Assembly: GCF_014337195.1 (NCBI RefSeq)
Contig: NZ_CP060634.1
Span: 1,674,001 to 1,738,000 of the forward strand
Direction: 5' to 3'
Length of the DNA: 64,000 bases
DNA from: Qiania dongpingensis
Lineage (GTDB): Bacteria; Bacillota; Clostridia; Lachnospirales; Lachnospiraceae
The notes beneath the pieces were generated by a model. That model saw nothing but the letters and a program-made list of their open reading frames with translations. It was not told where the DNA came from and ran no database searches. Made by a program: the position numbers and the translations under genes. Of the stretch, positions 36,524 to 46,875 are shown in pieces. Each line of letters starts with the position of its first letter. The first letter of the stretch is position 1.

Positions 36524-37225
36524 TTATAGCTTTTCTACTTTATATCCTACTCCCCATACTACCTTTAAATAGGTAGGGTTCTTCGGATTGATCTCTATTT
36601 TCTCCCTGATATGCCTGATATGCACGGCCACAGTATTGTCCACACCGATGGCCTCCTCGTTCCAGATATTCTCATAAATCTGCTCTATGGAGAACACCTT
36701 TCCGGCATTCATAACCAAAAAGCGGAGGATATTATATTCCATCGGGGTGAGTTTCACCGGCTCTCCGTCCAATGTCACTTCCTTTGTATCATCGTTGATG
36801 CAGAGTCCGCCCGTCTTATGGATGGTATCCCCGGCCTCCATGACCATAGTCCCCAGCTTTGTATAACGCCGGATATGGGACTTCACCCTGGCCACCAGCT
36901 CCAGGGGATTGAACGGCTTTGTGATATAATCGTCGGCGCCGATATTAAGGCCCAGGATCTTATCCACATCCTCCGATTTCGCCGACAGGATGATGATCGG
37001 CACGCTGCTTGTCTCCCGGACCTTAAGCGTCGCCCGGATACCGTCCAGCTTCGGCATCATCACGTCGATCAAAAGCAGCTCGACTTTATTTTCGGACAGC
37101 AGGCGTATAGCTTCCTCACCGTCATAGGCTTTCAGCACCCGGTACCCTTCTTGTCTCAGATAAATATCTATCGCTTCCACTATTTCCCTGTCGTCATCGC
37201 ACACCAATACAGTCGTTTCATCCAT
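36524..37225 (-). CDS. OmpR-family response regulator
   Basis: 233 residues. The receiver has acidic pocket D10-D12, phospho-acceptor Asp54 (LLLIDVMMPKLDG) and the KPF lysine in DDYITKPFNPLEL. A winged-helix output domain ends VVWGVGYKVEKL. GGAGGAG lies upstream of the ATG. It precedes and is presumably co-transcribed with the 969-residue kinase. Confidence 0.95.
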   Translation of the reverse strand: MDETTVLVCDDDREIVEAIDIYLRQEGYRVLKAYDGEEAIRLLSENKVELLLIDVMMPKLDGIRATLKVRETSSVPIIILSAKSEDVDKILGLNIGADDYITKPFNPLELVARVKSHIRRYTKLGTMVMEAGDTIHKTGGLCINDDTKEVTLDGEPVKLTPMEYNILRFLVMNAGKVFSIEQIYENIWNEEAIGVDNTVAVHIRHIREKIEINPKNPTYLKVVWGVGYKVEKL

Positions 37226-37363
37226 TTCATACTCCTCCTGTTTTTTTATCCGTCTTTTTCTTTATCTGTCTGTTTCCGCCGGATATCCGTAAAACCCCGC
37301 GCCATAAAACTCCATATCTTAATCATCATAGCAGGATAATCCAAATATCCGCAGGAGATTTTC

Positions 37364-38053
37364 TTAATTTTTCCTAAATAATCCTTGTACGGCTTTGTGG
37401 ATGTCCTCTGCTGTCCGGGCAATATAAACGGCTCCGTTCTCATGAAGTTCTTCATATCCGCGAAATCCCCAGGTCACTCCGACGGTATCCATGGACGCAT
37501 TCTTTCCTGTCTGGATATCCGTTTTCGAGTCCCCTATATAGAGTACGTCACCGGGAGCCAGTCCCATGATCCCGCAGAGTTCCAGGGCCGAAGCCGGGTC
37601 CGGCTTCTTCGGCACACCCTTCCGTTCTCCAAAAACACCGGCAAAAGGAATCCGCGCAAAAAACTTCTGAATGAGCTTTTCCGTATAATCGGTACGTTTA
37701 TTGGAGTTGACCGCCACCTGAACGCCCTCCGATACCAGACAGTCAAGAAGCCTGTCGATCCCTTCGTAAGGCCTGCTCTTTTCCAGATACTTTCTGTCAT
37801 ACGCTTCCAGAAATCTGCTCAGCATCTCATCGATGACGGCGTCCTCTGCCCTCACCTCTTCCGGCACGCTGTTCTCCATCAGATTCCGAAAGCCCCTTCC
37901 CACCTTCAGGCGGTAAGCCTCTGCCGGCCAGACAGGGTATCCCATCCCGGCAAGCGCCTCATTGACACTGTCCGCCAAATCGTCTAACGTATTGATAAGG
38001 GTCCCGTCCAGATCAAAAATGACCCCTTTATAGTATCTCCCATTTTGTCCCAT
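37364..38053 (-). CDS. HAD-family phosphatase (phosphoglycolate phosphatase-like)
   Basis: 229 residues from the ATG at 38053, preceded by AAGGTGG; a GTG nine bases upstream is an alternative. The nucleophile motif VIFDLDGTLINT, NSNKRTD in motif II, KPDPAS in motif III and YIGDSKTDIQTG in motif IV define a Cof/Gph-like HAD hydrolase with an alpha-helical cap. Substrate unknown. Monocistronic, divergent from the V-ATPase operon. Confidence 0.9.
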   Translation of the reverse strand: MGQNGRYYKGVIFDLDGTLINTLDDLADSVNEALAGMGYPVWPAEAYRLKVGRGFRNLMENSVPEEVRAEDAVIDEMLSRFLEAYDRKYLEKSRPYEGIDRLLDCLVSEGVQVAVNSNKRTDYTEKLIQKFFARIPFAGVFGERKGVPKKPDPASALELCGIMGLAPGDVLYIGDSKTDIQTGKNASMDTVGVTWGFRGYEELHENGAVYIARTAEDIHKAVQGLFRKN

Positions 38054-38279
38054 TTCTTCCACCTTATGCCTTTCCTCTGCAGCATGTCTCAGTCTTCCAG
38101 AATATTATAGCATATTCTGTTTTCTTTCACTACCGAGATTTCTACGGGGCTCTTGTGTGATTATACAAAATTGCGTCCCGCCTGCAATGCATTTTTCGCC
38201 GATATTACTATGGTATTTTTCAGTGCCCGGTGCCATAATAGATGCAAACTGATTCTCCATGCAGCAAAGGAGGGAAACT

Positions 38280-38591
38280 ATGAATCCAATATTAACCAAA
38301 ATCGCGGATATCGAAGCGGCAGCCTCCGCCATATTGGAAGAAGCCGCTAAAAAAAAGGCGGCTTACGCAGGAACGATGAAGCAGAAGGCCGATGAATTTG
38401 ACCGGAATACAGACATCCGTACCAAAGATATCCTGGAGAAAAAGCGGGCGGAATTTAATGCCCAGACAGAGGCTGACGTAAGGGCCCTGGAAGAGCAGAC
38501 TAAAAAACATATTACAAATCTCCGTGAATCCTACCGGGAGCATCACGAAGCTTATGTAAGACAAATCATCACCAATATGATCAAGGAGTGA
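38280..38591 (+). CDS. V-type ATPase subunit G/H (peripheral stalk)
   Basis: 103 residues from the ATG at 38280, with AAGGAGGG seven bases upstream. The chain is almost entirely charged heptad-like helix (KIADIEAAASAILEEAAKKK...), the expected coiled coil that pairs with subunit E in the peripheral stalk. First gene of the nine-gene operon; assignment rests on position and coiled-coil character more than on sequence motifs. Confidence 0.8.
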   Translation: MNPILTKIADIEAAASAILEEAAKKKAAYAGTMKQKADEFDRNTDIRTKDILEKKRAEFNAQTEADVRALEEQTKKHITNLRESYREHHEAYVRQIITNMIKE

Positions 38592-38597
38592 TTTTGC

Positions 38598-39644
38598 ATG
38601 GGAAACCTATTTGCCTACAGCGGCATCACCACCAAGATACGGGCCATGCAAAGCAGACTTCTGAAAAAGGAAGATTATCAGGATCTATGCAGCCTCCGGA
38701 GCGTTTATGAGGCCGACGCCTATCTGCGCCGGTGTCCCACCTATGAAAAACTGTTCATCAGCGTGGGTACCGAGGACCTGCACCGGACAGAGCTGGAAGG
38801 ACTTCTCCGTTATTCTCTGTATGAGGATTATGGAAAACTCTATGGCTTCTCCAACCTGAGGCAGAGGAAGTTTCTGGACCTGTACTTCCTGAATTATGAA
38901 ATCTCCGCGCTGAAGACCTGTCTCCGGTCCGTAATCTCCGACACACATTTATTCTACGACGTATCTCTGTTCAAGCCCTTCTTTGACAAACATTCCAAGT
39001 TCGACATCGAAGCGGCCGCCCACGCCAATTCCATGGCTGATTTTCTTTCCTGCCTGAAGGATTCCGAATATTACAAGGTATTTTCGGAAGTGGAACGCAC
39101 AGGGAACGCAACTCTGTTCGACTATGAGAATCATCTGGATTTATACTATTTCCGCAAGTCCTGGAGCAACCTTAAGAAATACCTGAAATCCGATGAGCAG
39201 AAAGAAGTGCTGCTCTCCTTCGGCAGCCGCCTGGATATGCTGAATATCCAATGGATCTACCGCTCCAAGAAATATTACAGTTTGAGCAGCGCAGAGGTCT
39301 ATGGGCTTCTGATTCCCATCACCTACAAGCTGAGGACAGAACAGCTGAAAGCGCTTGTGGACGCGGAGAGTTTGGATCTGTTCTTTTCGGCCCTCCGGGA
39401 AACAAGATATAAGACCATGGAAGAATATTGGGCCCGGGACAACATATCATTGGAAGACAGCTTCCGTCTGATCCTGGACAAAATCTACAAACGCCAGAGC
39501 CAGAAGGATCCTTATTCCATTGCCACTTTAAACGCTTATCTCTATAATAAGGAACAGGAAGTGGAGAACATAACTACCGCCATTGAAGGCATCCGGTATC
39601 ATCTGGATCCTGATATCATACTACAGCAAATCAATCAACTTTAA
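38598..39644 (+). CDS. ntpC: V-type ATPase subunit C
   Basis: 348 residues, helical throughout, with pseudo-repeated segments such as YDVSLFKPFFDKH and LDLYYFRKSWSNLKKYL typical of subunit C/d, which links the rotor ring to the central stalk. It starts 6 bp after the G/H stop and ends 16 bp before subunit I. Confidence 0.9.
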   Translation: MGNLFAYSGITTKIRAMQSRLLKKEDYQDLCSLRSVYEADAYLRRCPTYEKLFISVGTEDLHRTELEGLLRYSLYEDYGKLYGFSNLRQRKFLDLYFLNYEISALKTCLRSVISDTHLFYDVSLFKPFFDKHSKFDIEAAAHANSMADFLSCLKDSEYYKVFSEVERTGNATLFDYENHLDLYYFRKSWSNLKKYLKSDEQKEVLLSFGSRLDMLNIQWIYRSKKYYSLSSAEVYGLLIPITYKLRTEQLKALVDAESLDLFFSALRETRYKTMEEYWARDNISLEDSFRLILDKIYKRQSQKDPYSIATLNAYLYNKEQEVENITTAIEGIRYHLDPDIILQQINQL

Positions 39645-39660
39645 GGAGGGGCACACAGAA

Positions 39661-41607
39661 ATGATAGAAAAAATGAAATTTCTGAGTATCACCGGCCCGA
39701 AAGAGCAGATTGACCGGGTGACAGAACAGTATCTGTCAAAATATGAAATGCACCTGGAAAACGCCCTCTCGGAGCTGAAAACGGTAAAAGAGCTGACTCC
39801 TTTCATTGAACCCAATCCTTACAAGAGCCTGCGCGACAAGGCGCACGCCCTGCTCCTGGAGATTCCGGGAAAAGAAACCGCTGCTACAGTCTCCCTGTCC
39901 AGGGAAAAGGCTGTCTGCATCATTGAGAATCTGGATGCAGAGGCTTCTTCCATCCGGGACCGGAAGATCCAGCTGGAAAATGAGGGAAAGGACCTGAGAG
40001 CCCAATACGAAACGGTCCTTCCTTTCCGCGGATTGGATTTCAATATCGAGGACATCTTAAAGTTCAGCTTCACCAAGTTCCGCTTCGGCCGGTTTGCAAT
40101 GGCCGATTACCGCACGTTCAAGCAGTTTGTCTACGACGACCTGGATACGATTTTCTATCCCTGCTACAGCGACAGCGCGTATGTATGGGGTATTTTCTTT
40201 GTACCTCAGTCAGAATTCGACAAGATCGACACCATTTATTCTTCTCTCCATTTTGAAAGCACCTTCCTGTCCGAAAAATACACCGGTACTCCTCAGGAGA
40301 TCTGTTCGGACTATGAACGCCTGATAAAAGAAAATGAAGAGAAGGTGGCCGCCTGCAAAAAGGAATTGGCCGCTCTCCTGGATTCTCATCGCCAAGAGCT
40401 GATCTCCGCAAAGGAAAAAATGGATTCCCTGATCTCCACCTTTGATATTCGGAAGATGGCGGCATGTACCAGGGCCGGCCACAACATGTTCTTCATCCTC
40501 TGCGGATGGATGACGAATAAAGACGCTCTGGCTTTTCTGAAGGAAGTCCGGGAGCATGATCCGGATCTCTACTGTGTCCTGGAGGATGAACAGCCTAAGG
40601 AGAGTGAGCATTTCCGAACTCCTCCCACGAAGCTTAAGAATCCAAAACTGTTCCGTCCCTTTGAGATGTTTATCCGGATGTACGGCATGCCTGCCTACAA
40701 TGAATTTGACCCCACCGTCTTTGTGGCTCTGACCTATGCGTTCATATTCGGGGCCATGTTCGGAGATGCGGGCCAGGGTCTCTGCCTGATTATCGGCGGC
40801 TTCCTGATCTACCGCTTTAAAAAGTCCAACCTGGCCGCCGTCATTTCAATAGCCGGTATCTTTTCCACCATATTCGGTGTCCTGTACGGCAGCTTCTTTG
40901 GATTTGAAAATGTCATAAAGCCTCTTTGGCTGACACCCATGAAAGCTACCATGACTCTCCCTGTGGTGGGGAACCTGAATGTAGTCCTTGTGGTCAGCGT
41001 CGCGCTGGGCATGGGCCTCATCCTGGTCTCCATGCTGTTCAACATCTATAATGGCATCAAATCCCGCGACATTGGTAAGATCGTCTTTGACACCAACGGC
41101 GTTCTGGGGATCATTTTCTACGGCTCCGCCGTAGCGACCATTGTCCTTTACATGAGCGGCCATGCGCTGCCCGCGACCATCATCCTGATGATCGCCTTCA
41201 TTGTTCCGCTTATCCTTCTTTTGTTCAAGGAGCCCATCATAAATCTCCTGGAGCGGAAAAAGGAAACGCTTCCCGGAGGCCCGGTCATGTACCTGGTGCA
41301 GTCCATATTTGAACTATTTGAAGTAGTGTTAAGTTATCTCACCAACACTATTTCCTTTGTACGTATCGGAGCGTTTGCCCTGAGCCACGCGGGGATGATG
41401 CAGGTAGTGCTGATGCTGGCAGGCGCAGAAAACGGCGGAAGCCCCAACTGGCCTGTGGTCGTCATCGGCAATATTTTCGTGGCCGGCATGGAAGGCCTGA
41501 TCGTAGGCATCCACGTACTCCGTCTGGAGTATTATGAAATGTTCAGCAGATATTTCTCAGGCTCCGGCCGGGAATTTAAACCTTTTAAGACGATTACCAA
41601 CAAATAA
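39661..41607 (+). CDS. ntpI: V-type ATPase subunit I (a subunit)
   Basis: 648 residues from the ATG at 39661, supported by AAGGAGG upstream. The N-terminal half is soluble with long helices (peripheral stalk contact). The C-terminal half carries the membrane helices that form the ion channel, starting near YNEFDPTVFVALTYAFIFGAMFGDAGQG and including SFVRIGAFALSHAGM with the essential arginine region. It works with the K ring in the membrane. Confidence 0.96.
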   Translation: MIEKMKFLSITGPKEQIDRVTEQYLSKYEMHLENALSELKTVKELTPFIEPNPYKSLRDKAHALLLEIPGKETAATVSLSREKAVCIIENLDAEASSIRDRKIQLENEGKDLRAQYETVLPFRGLDFNIEDILKFSFTKFRFGRFAMADYRTFKQFVYDDLDTIFYPCYSDSAYVWGIFFVPQSEFDKIDTIYSSLHFESTFLSEKYTGTPQEICSDYERLIKENEEKVAACKKELAALLDSHRQELISAKEKMDSLISTFDIRKMAACTRAGHNMFFILCGWMTNKDALAFLKEVREHDPDLYCVLEDEQPKESEHFRTPPTKLKNPKLFRPFEMFIRMYGMPAYNEFDPTVFVALTYAFIFGAMFGDAGQGLCLIIGGFLIYRFKKSNLAAVISIAGIFSTIFGVLYGSFFGFENVIKPLWLTPMKATMTLPVVGNLNVVLVVSVALGMGLILVSMLFNIYNGIKSRDIGKIVFDTNGVLGIIFYGSAVATIVLYMSGHALPATIILMIAFIVPLILLLFKEPIINLLERKKETLPGGPVMYLVQSIFELFEVVLSYLTNTISFVRIGAFALSHAGMMQVVLMLAGAENGGSPNWPVVVIGNIFVAGMEGLIVGIHVLRLEYYEMFSRYFSGSGREFKPFKTITNK

Positions 41608-41621
41608 GGAGGACCTTTGTC

Positions 41622-42068
41622 ATGACTATGATTACAAAAATTCTTTTGATCGCAGCACTTGTGCTCAGCATCATTCTTCCCTTCGGCGTATATCTCATGG
41701 GTGAAAAAAGAAAGGGACGTTTCAAGAAATCTCTGGCTTTCAACGTATTTTTCTTCTTCGGCACCCTGGTGATCGCTGATATCATGCTGTTTGGCGGCAG
41801 CGCAGAGGCAGCCGGCGCCGCTTCCGAGACAGCCGCCGCCGCTTCCAGCTCCGCCGCGGGCCTCGGTTACGTAGCCGCCGCCCTTTCCACCGGCCTTTCC
41901 TGTATCGGCGCCGGCATCGCTGTAGCATCCGCTGCCAGCGCGGCTCTTGGAGCTATCAGCGAAGATTCCTCCGTCCTCGGCAAATCCCTCATCTTCGTCG
42001 CACTGGCAGAAGGTGTTGCTCTGTACGGCCTGATCGTATCCATCATGATCCTTGGTAAATTAGGCTGA
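41622..42068 (+). CDS. ntpK: V-type ATPase subunit K (membrane rotor)
   Basis: 148 residues, four hydrophobic segments. The last two (GLGYVAAALSTGLSCIGAGIAV and GKSLIFVALAEGVALYGLIV) form the c-type hairpin with the ion-binding Glu in LAEG. Before it stand an N-terminal pair of helices and a very Ala/Ser-rich linker (SAEAAGAASETAAAASSSAA), so only one obvious ion site is present per polypeptide. Whether the ring carries H+ or Na+ cannot be decided by eye. Confidence 0.92.
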   Translation: MTMITKILLIAALVLSIILPFGVYLMGEKRKGRFKKSLAFNVFFFFGTLVIADIMLFGGSAEAAGAASETAAAASSSAAGLGYVAAALSTGLSCIGAGIAVASAASAALGAISEDSSVLGKSLIFVALAEGVALYGLIVSIMILGKLG

Positions 42069-42376
42069 TGAAACTATTTTTGATCAGTGACAACATTGAC
42101 ACTCTGACCGGCATGAGGCTGGCCGGAATCGAGGGCGTCGTTGTCCATGAAAAACAGGAATTTAAGGATGCCCTTGATAAAGTCAGGGCCGATAAGGATA
42201 TAGGGATTGTCCTGCTGACCGAATATTTCGGCAGAAGGTTTCCGGAGATCGTAGACGATCTGAAGCTGTCGGCTAAAATCCCTCTCTTTGAGGAGATTCC
42301 CGACCGCCACGGCACCGGGCGAAGTCCTGATTTTATCACTTCCTATGTAAATGAAGCCATCGGATTAAAGCTATAA
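42068..42376 (+). CDS. V-type ATPase subunit F
   Basis: 102 residues with the compact alternating fold of subunit F (MKLFLISDNIDTLTGMRLAGIEG, then IGIVLLTEYFG), part of the central stalk. Its ATG overlaps the subunit K stop by one base (TGATG), implying translational coupling. Confidence 0.92.
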   Translation: MKLFLISDNIDTLTGMRLAGIEGVVVHEKQEFKDALDKVRADKDIGIVLLTEYFGRRFPEIVDDLKLSAKIPLFEEIPDRHGTGRSPDFITSYVNEAIGLKL

Positions 42377-42391
42377 AGAGGGGTGAACGAC

Positions 42392-42979
42392 TTGACGACG
42401 GAAGAAAAGCTACAACAGTTCAGAAACCGCTCCATGGAGGATGCCCGTGCCCGCGGGAACGCCATTTTCCATGATTACGCGGATGCTTTAGACAAAATAT
42501 ATGAAGAGCACGTTGCAGACGTAGGCGTCCAGACGGAAGCCCAGATCAGGACGGAGACGGAACAGCTCAAACGGGAAGCCAACAAACAATTGTTCCAGGC
42601 ACAGATGGATATCAAGAGGGAACTGAGCCAGGTGGAGGCCGACCTGAGGGCCCAGCTCTTCTCGGAGGTTTCCGGAGCGCTGGAACGATTTATGGATACC
42701 AAAGAATACGAAGATTTCCTGATCCGGAGGATAAACCGCGCCAAAAAATATGCCGGTGACCAGAATCTGATCGTCTATATCGATCCGGCCGATTCCCATA
42801 GGAGCCGCGCCCTGGAGGCCGCCACCGGCGTGCATCTGACCATGAGCCAGGAGCTCTTTGGGGGCGGAATCCGCGCAGTCCTGCCGGATCGCCGTATACT
42901 GCTTGATTACTCCTTCAAGACCTTATTGGAAAAAGAAAAGGAGAATTTCTCATTTGAAGGAGGGATAAGCCATGAATAA
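42392..42979 (+). CDS. ntpE: V-type ATPase subunit E
   Basis: 195 residues if translation starts at the TTG at 42392, which has GAGGGG eight bases upstream. The alternative GTG at 42383 touches the ribosome binding site and is less likely. A long N-terminal charged helix (pair of the G/H subunit) is followed by a globular domain ending [15 protein letters not shown]. The stop overlaps the start of subunit A by 8 bp. Confidence 0.85.
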   Translation: MTTEEKLQQFRNRSMEDARARGNAIFHDYADALDKIYEEHVADVGVQTEAQIRTETEQLKREANKQLFQAQMDIKRELSQVEADLRAQLFSEVSGALERFMDTKEYEDFLIRRINRAKKYAGDQNLIVYIDPADSHRSRALEAATGVHLTMSQELFGGGIRAVLPDRRILLDYSFKTLLEKEKENFSFEGGISHE

Positions 42980-44738
42980 GACCGGCACCATCCATGGAAT
43001 TAACGGCCCGGTTATTTATCTGAAGGGCAGCCCCGGATTTGCCATGTCTGAGATGGTATATGTGGGGAAAGAACGTCTGGTGGGTGAAGTCATACGTCTC
43101 ACTTCCGACACCACGACCATCCAGGTCTTTGAGGAGACCACTGGTCTGCGTCCCGGCGAACTGGTGGAAGGCTCCGGCGCTTCTTTGTCCGTCACCCTGG
43201 CACCCGGAATCCTGAACAACATCTTTGACGGCATCGAACGGCCTCTCGGCCAGATCGCCAAACGCTCCGGCGCTTATATCGGCCGCGGCGTCAGCGTAGA
43301 CGCCCTGGACACAGAAAAGCTCTGGGATGCTCACATCACAGTAAAGGAGGGAGAACAGGTATACGGCGGCACCATAATCGCCGAGGTACCGGAAACCCCT
43401 TCCATCGTCCACAAGGTCATGGTGCCTCCGGATGTTTCCGGCCAGGTCATCTCCGCAGCGCCGGACGGACGTTATACGATCAATGATGTCCTGGTTACTC
43501 TTAACTGCCCTGACGGCACTCAGAAGAAGCTGACCATGACCCAGAAATGGCCCATCCGGGTCCCCCGCCCTACGGCGAAGCGCTATCCTTGTACCATGCC
43601 GCTTGTAACAGGCCAGAGGATCCTGGACACTCTGTTTCCCATCGCCAAGGGCGGTACGGCAGCAATACCTGGAGGCTTCGGTACCGGAAAGACCATGACC
43701 CAGCACCAGATCGCGAAATGGTCTGACGCAAATATCATCATCTACATTGGATGCGGGGAACGTGGAAATGAGATGACCCAGGTCCTGGAAGATTTTTCAA
43801 AGCTGACAGACCCCAAGACGGGCCAGCCCCTGATGGCCAGGACCGCCTTGATCGCCAACACTTCCAACATGCCTGTTGCCGCCCGTGAAGCAAGCATCTA
43901 TACTGGTGTGACATTGGCAGAATACTACCGGGATATGGGATATCATGTGGCCATCATGGCCGATTCCACTTCCCGCTGGGCGGAGGCTCTCCGAGAGCTG
44001 TCCGGCCGATTGGAGGAAATGCCGGCTGAGGAAGGTTTTCCGGCTTACCTGGCTTCCCGGCTGTCTGCCTTTTATGAACGGGCCGGCATCATGCAGACTC
44101 TGAATGGAAATGAGGGGTCCGTTTCCATCATAGGCGCTGTCTCTCCCCAGGGCGGCGATTTCTCCGAGCCTGTCACGCAGAATACCAAGCGGTTCGTCCG
44201 CTGCTTCTGGGGTCTGGATAAATCACTTGCTTACGCGAGACATTTTCCTGCCATCCACTGGCTGACCAGCTACAGTGAGTATATGTCCGACCTGAGCGCC
44301 TGGTACACCAAGAACGTGGACAAAAACTTTATTAATTACCGAAATCAGATTGTTTCCCTTTTAAACCAGGAAAGCAGTCTTATGGAAATCGTTAAGCTGA
44401 TCGGAAGCGACGTTCTTCCAGACGATCAGAAGCTGGTCATGGAGATCTCGCGGGTCATCCGTCTTGGATTTCTCCAGCAGAACGCGTTCCACCAAGAGGA
44501 CACATGTGTCCCTCTGCAAAAGCAGTTTAAAATGATGGAAACCATTTTGTACCTGTATTCCCGGTGCAAATCTCTGATTTCCATGAACATGCCGGTTTCC
44601 ATTCTGAAAACCGAAGACATCTTTGAAAAAATAATTGCCATCAAATATGATGTGCCCAACGACAAGCTTGATCTGTTCGATGATTACAAGAAAGCCATCG
44701 ACCAGTTCTATGACCGTATCATGGAAAAGAACGCATAA
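42972..44738 (+). CDS. ntpA: V-type ATPase catalytic subunit A
   Basis: 588 residues. The P-loop GGFGTGKT lies near residues 233-240, and the catalytic glutamate region is [13 protein letters not shown]; the family-specific non-homologous insertion lies before it. GGAGGG precedes the ATG. It hydrolyses (or makes) ATP in the A3B3 head. Confidence 0.98.
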   Translation: MNKTGTIHGINGPVIYLKGSPGFAMSEMVYVGKERLVGEVIRLTSDTTTIQVFEETTGLRPGELVEGSGASLSVTLAPGILNNIFDGIERPLGQIAKRSGAYIGRGVSVDALDTEKLWDAHITVKEGEQVYGGTIIAEVPETPSIVHKVMVPPDVSGQVISAAPDGRYTINDVLVTLNCPDGTQKKLTMTQKWPIRVPRPTAKRYPCTMPLVTGQRILDTLFPIAKGGTAAIPGGFGTGKTMTQHQIAKWSDANIIIYIGCGERGNEMTQVLEDFSKLTDPKTGQPLMARTALIANTSNMPVAAREASIYTGVTLAEYYRDMGYHVAIMADSTSRWAEALRELSGRLEEMPAEEGFPAYLASRLSAFYERAGIMQTLNGNEGSVSIIGAVSPQGGDFSEPVTQNTKRFVRCFWGLDKSLAYARHFPAIHWLTSYSEYMSDLSAWYTKNVDKNFINYRNQIVSLLNQESSLMEIVKLIGSDVLPDDQKLVMEISRVIRLGFLQQNAFHQEDTCVPLQKQFKMMETILYLYSRCKSLISMNMPVSILKTEDIFEKIIAIKYDVPNDKLDLFDDYKKAIDQFYDRIMEKNA

Positions 44739-44751
44739 GGAGGCAGAGGAT

Positions 44752-46140
44752 ATGTCAATTGAATATTTAGGTTTAAGTGAGATCAATGGCCCCCTGGTCG
44801 TTCTGGAGGGCGTAGAAGACGCTTCCTTTGAAGAGATCGTAGAGATTACCGTAAACGGAAAGGATAAGAAGATCGGACGTATCATCGAACTTTACGGAGA
44901 CAAGGCCATCATCCAGGTTTTTGAAGGCATGGAAAACGTATCCCTGAACAATACTCACACGATGCTGACCGGCCATCCCATGGAAATCGGACTCTCCCCT
45001 AAGATGCTCGGCCGTACCTTTAATGGGATTGGAAAACCCGTGGACGGGCTGGAAGAAATCCACAGCGATCTGAGAAGAAATGTGAACGGTCTTCCTCTGA
45101 ATCCTGTCACCCGTGAATACCCCAGGAACTATATCCGGACTGGTATTTCGGCAATTGACTGCCTGACTACCTTGATCCGCGGCCAGAAGCTGCCTATATT
45201 TTCAGGAAACGGCCTCCCTCACGACAGGCTGGCGGCTCAGATTGTAAGGCAGGCTTCCCTGGGTGAAGGCTCTGACGAAAACTTTGCCATTGTCTTCGCA
45301 GCCATGGGCGTCACTCATGACGTGTCCCAGTTCTTCACCAGGACCTTTGAGGAGAGCGGCGTTTCAGATCATGTGGTAACGTTCCTAAATCTGGCGAATG
45401 ATCCAGTAGTAGAGCGTCTCATCACTCCCAAGGTGGCCCTTACCACTGCGGAATACTTAGCATTTGAACTGAATATGCACATCCTGGTCATTCTCACGGA
45501 TATGACTTCCTATGCGGAAGCGCTCCGGGAGGTCTCCTCATCCAAGGGTGAGATTCCTTCCAGAAAGGGATTTCCTGGATATCTGTACAGCGATCTGGCA
45601 TCCATTTATGAAAGAGCCGGAATTGTGGCCGGCGTGGACGGCTCCGTCACCCAAATTCCGATTCTTACGATGCCGAACGACGATATCACCCATCCGATTC
45701 CCGACTTGACCGGATACATCACTGAGGGGCAGATCGTATTGGACCGTTATCTCCATGGGCAGTCGGTCTATCCTCCCATCAGTGTGCTTCCGTCCCTGTC
45801 CCGTCTGATGAAGGATGGAATCGGCGCAGGCTACACTCGCGAGGACCATCAGGATCTTGCCAACCAGCTTTTTTCTGCTTACGCCAAGGTATCTGACGCC
45901 AGGGCTCTGGCGTCCGTGATCGGCGAGGACGAATTATCACCTATTGATAAAAAGTATCTGGAATTCGGGCGTCAGTTTGAAGGGCAGTTTGTAGGACAGG
46001 GAGAAGAAGAGAACCGGACCATTGAGGAAACTTTAGATCTGGGGTGGGAGCTTCTCCGCATCTTACCGAAGGCGGAGCTGGACCGCGTAGATACCAAGCT
46101 CCTGGATAAGTATTACGATCTTCATCAAGACGGCAGGTGA
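44752..46140 (+). CDS. ntpB: V-type ATPase subunit B
   Basis: 462 residues from the ATG at 44752, with AAGGAGGC upstream. Similar to subunit A but the P-loop is degenerate ([15 protein letters not shown]), as expected for the non-catalytic B subunit. The signature [12 protein letters not shown] is present. It starts 13 bp after subunit A. Confidence 0.97.
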   Translation: MSIEYLGLSEINGPLVVLEGVEDASFEEIVEITVNGKDKKIGRIIELYGDKAIIQVFEGMENVSLNNTHTMLTGHPMEIGLSPKMLGRTFNGIGKPVDGLEEIHSDLRRNVNGLPLNPVTREYPRNYIRTGISAIDCLTTLIRGQKLPIFSGNGLPHDRLAAQIVRQASLGEGSDENFAIVFAAMGVTHDVSQFFTRTFEESGVSDHVVTFLNLANDPVVERLITPKVALTTAEYLAFELNMHILVILTDMTSYAEALREVSSSKGEIPSRKGFPGYLYSDLASIYERAGIVAGVDGSVTQIPILTMPNDDITHPIPDLTGYITEGQIVLDRYLHGQSVYPPISVLPSLSRLMKDGIGAGYTREDHQDLANQLFSAYAKVSDARALASVIGEDELSPIDKKYLEFGRQFEGQFVGQGEEENRTIEETLDLGWELLRILPKAELDRVDTKLLDKYYDLHQDGR

Positions 46141-46144
46141 TTTT

Positions 46145-46789
46145 ATGGATCTGAATACATGTGCAACAAAAGGCAACCTGATCATCATAAAGAATTCTCT
46201 GGCCCTGTCCAAGCAGGGCTATGAGCTGATGGACAAAAAAAGAAATATTTTGATCCGTGAACTGATGCAGCTCATTGAAAAAGCCAGTTCCATTCAAAGC
46301 GAGATAGATAAGACCTTTACGGAGGCCTATGCTTCTCTGCAGCGCGCCATCCTGGAAATGGGTATGAACCGGGTCCGGGAAGCCAGCGCCGCGATTCCCC
46401 TGGAGAACTCTGTCCGGGTGAAGACCCGGAGCATCATGGGTACGGAGATTCCTCTTGTAGAATTCGAAAAACGGTCACCTTCCCTCGCTTATTCCTTCCA
46501 CAGCACCAACCAGTTCCTGGACGATGCCAGGATGCAGTTTGAAAAAGTGAAGGAGCTGACCCTCCGCCTGACCACTGTAGAAAACTCCGCATACCGGCTA
46601 TCCTTTAACATTAAAAAGACCCAGAAACGGGCAAATGCCCTGAAAAATATCACCATACCCAAATATGAGGCTCTGGTCCACAACATCCAGAATGCTCTGG
46701 AGGAAAAAGAGCGTGAAGAGTTCACCCGTCTGAAGGTGATCAAACGTCAGGCGGATAAAAAGAAAAGCTCCGCGTCAAGCGGCGCTTAA
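46145..46789 (+). CDS. ntpD: V-type ATPase subunit D (rotor shaft)
   Basis: 214 residues, two long antiparallel helices at the ends (from NLIIIKNSLALSKQGYELMDKKRNIL to the C-terminal RANALKNITIPKYEALVHNI) around a short middle part, the known shape of subunit D. It ends in a Lys-rich tail. Last gene of the operon, 4 bp after subunit B; no clear terminator follows before repeat L3. Confidence 0.95.
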   Translation: MDLNTCATKGNLIIIKNSLALSKQGYELMDKKRNILIRELMQLIEKASSIQSEIDKTFTEAYASLQRAILEMGMNRVREASAAIPLENSVRVKTRSIMGTEIPLVEFEKRSPSLAYSFHSTNQFLDDARMQFEKVKELTLRLTTVENSAYRLSFNIKKTQKRANALKNITIPKYEALVHNIQNALEEKEREEFTRLKVIKRQADKKKSSASSGA

Positions 46790-46875
46790 CTTAATAAATG
46801 ATTCATTTTGTGCTTATTTATACAGTCATCATCCCATCAGGACAATCCACACAAAAGCCAAAGTCTTTGCAATCA

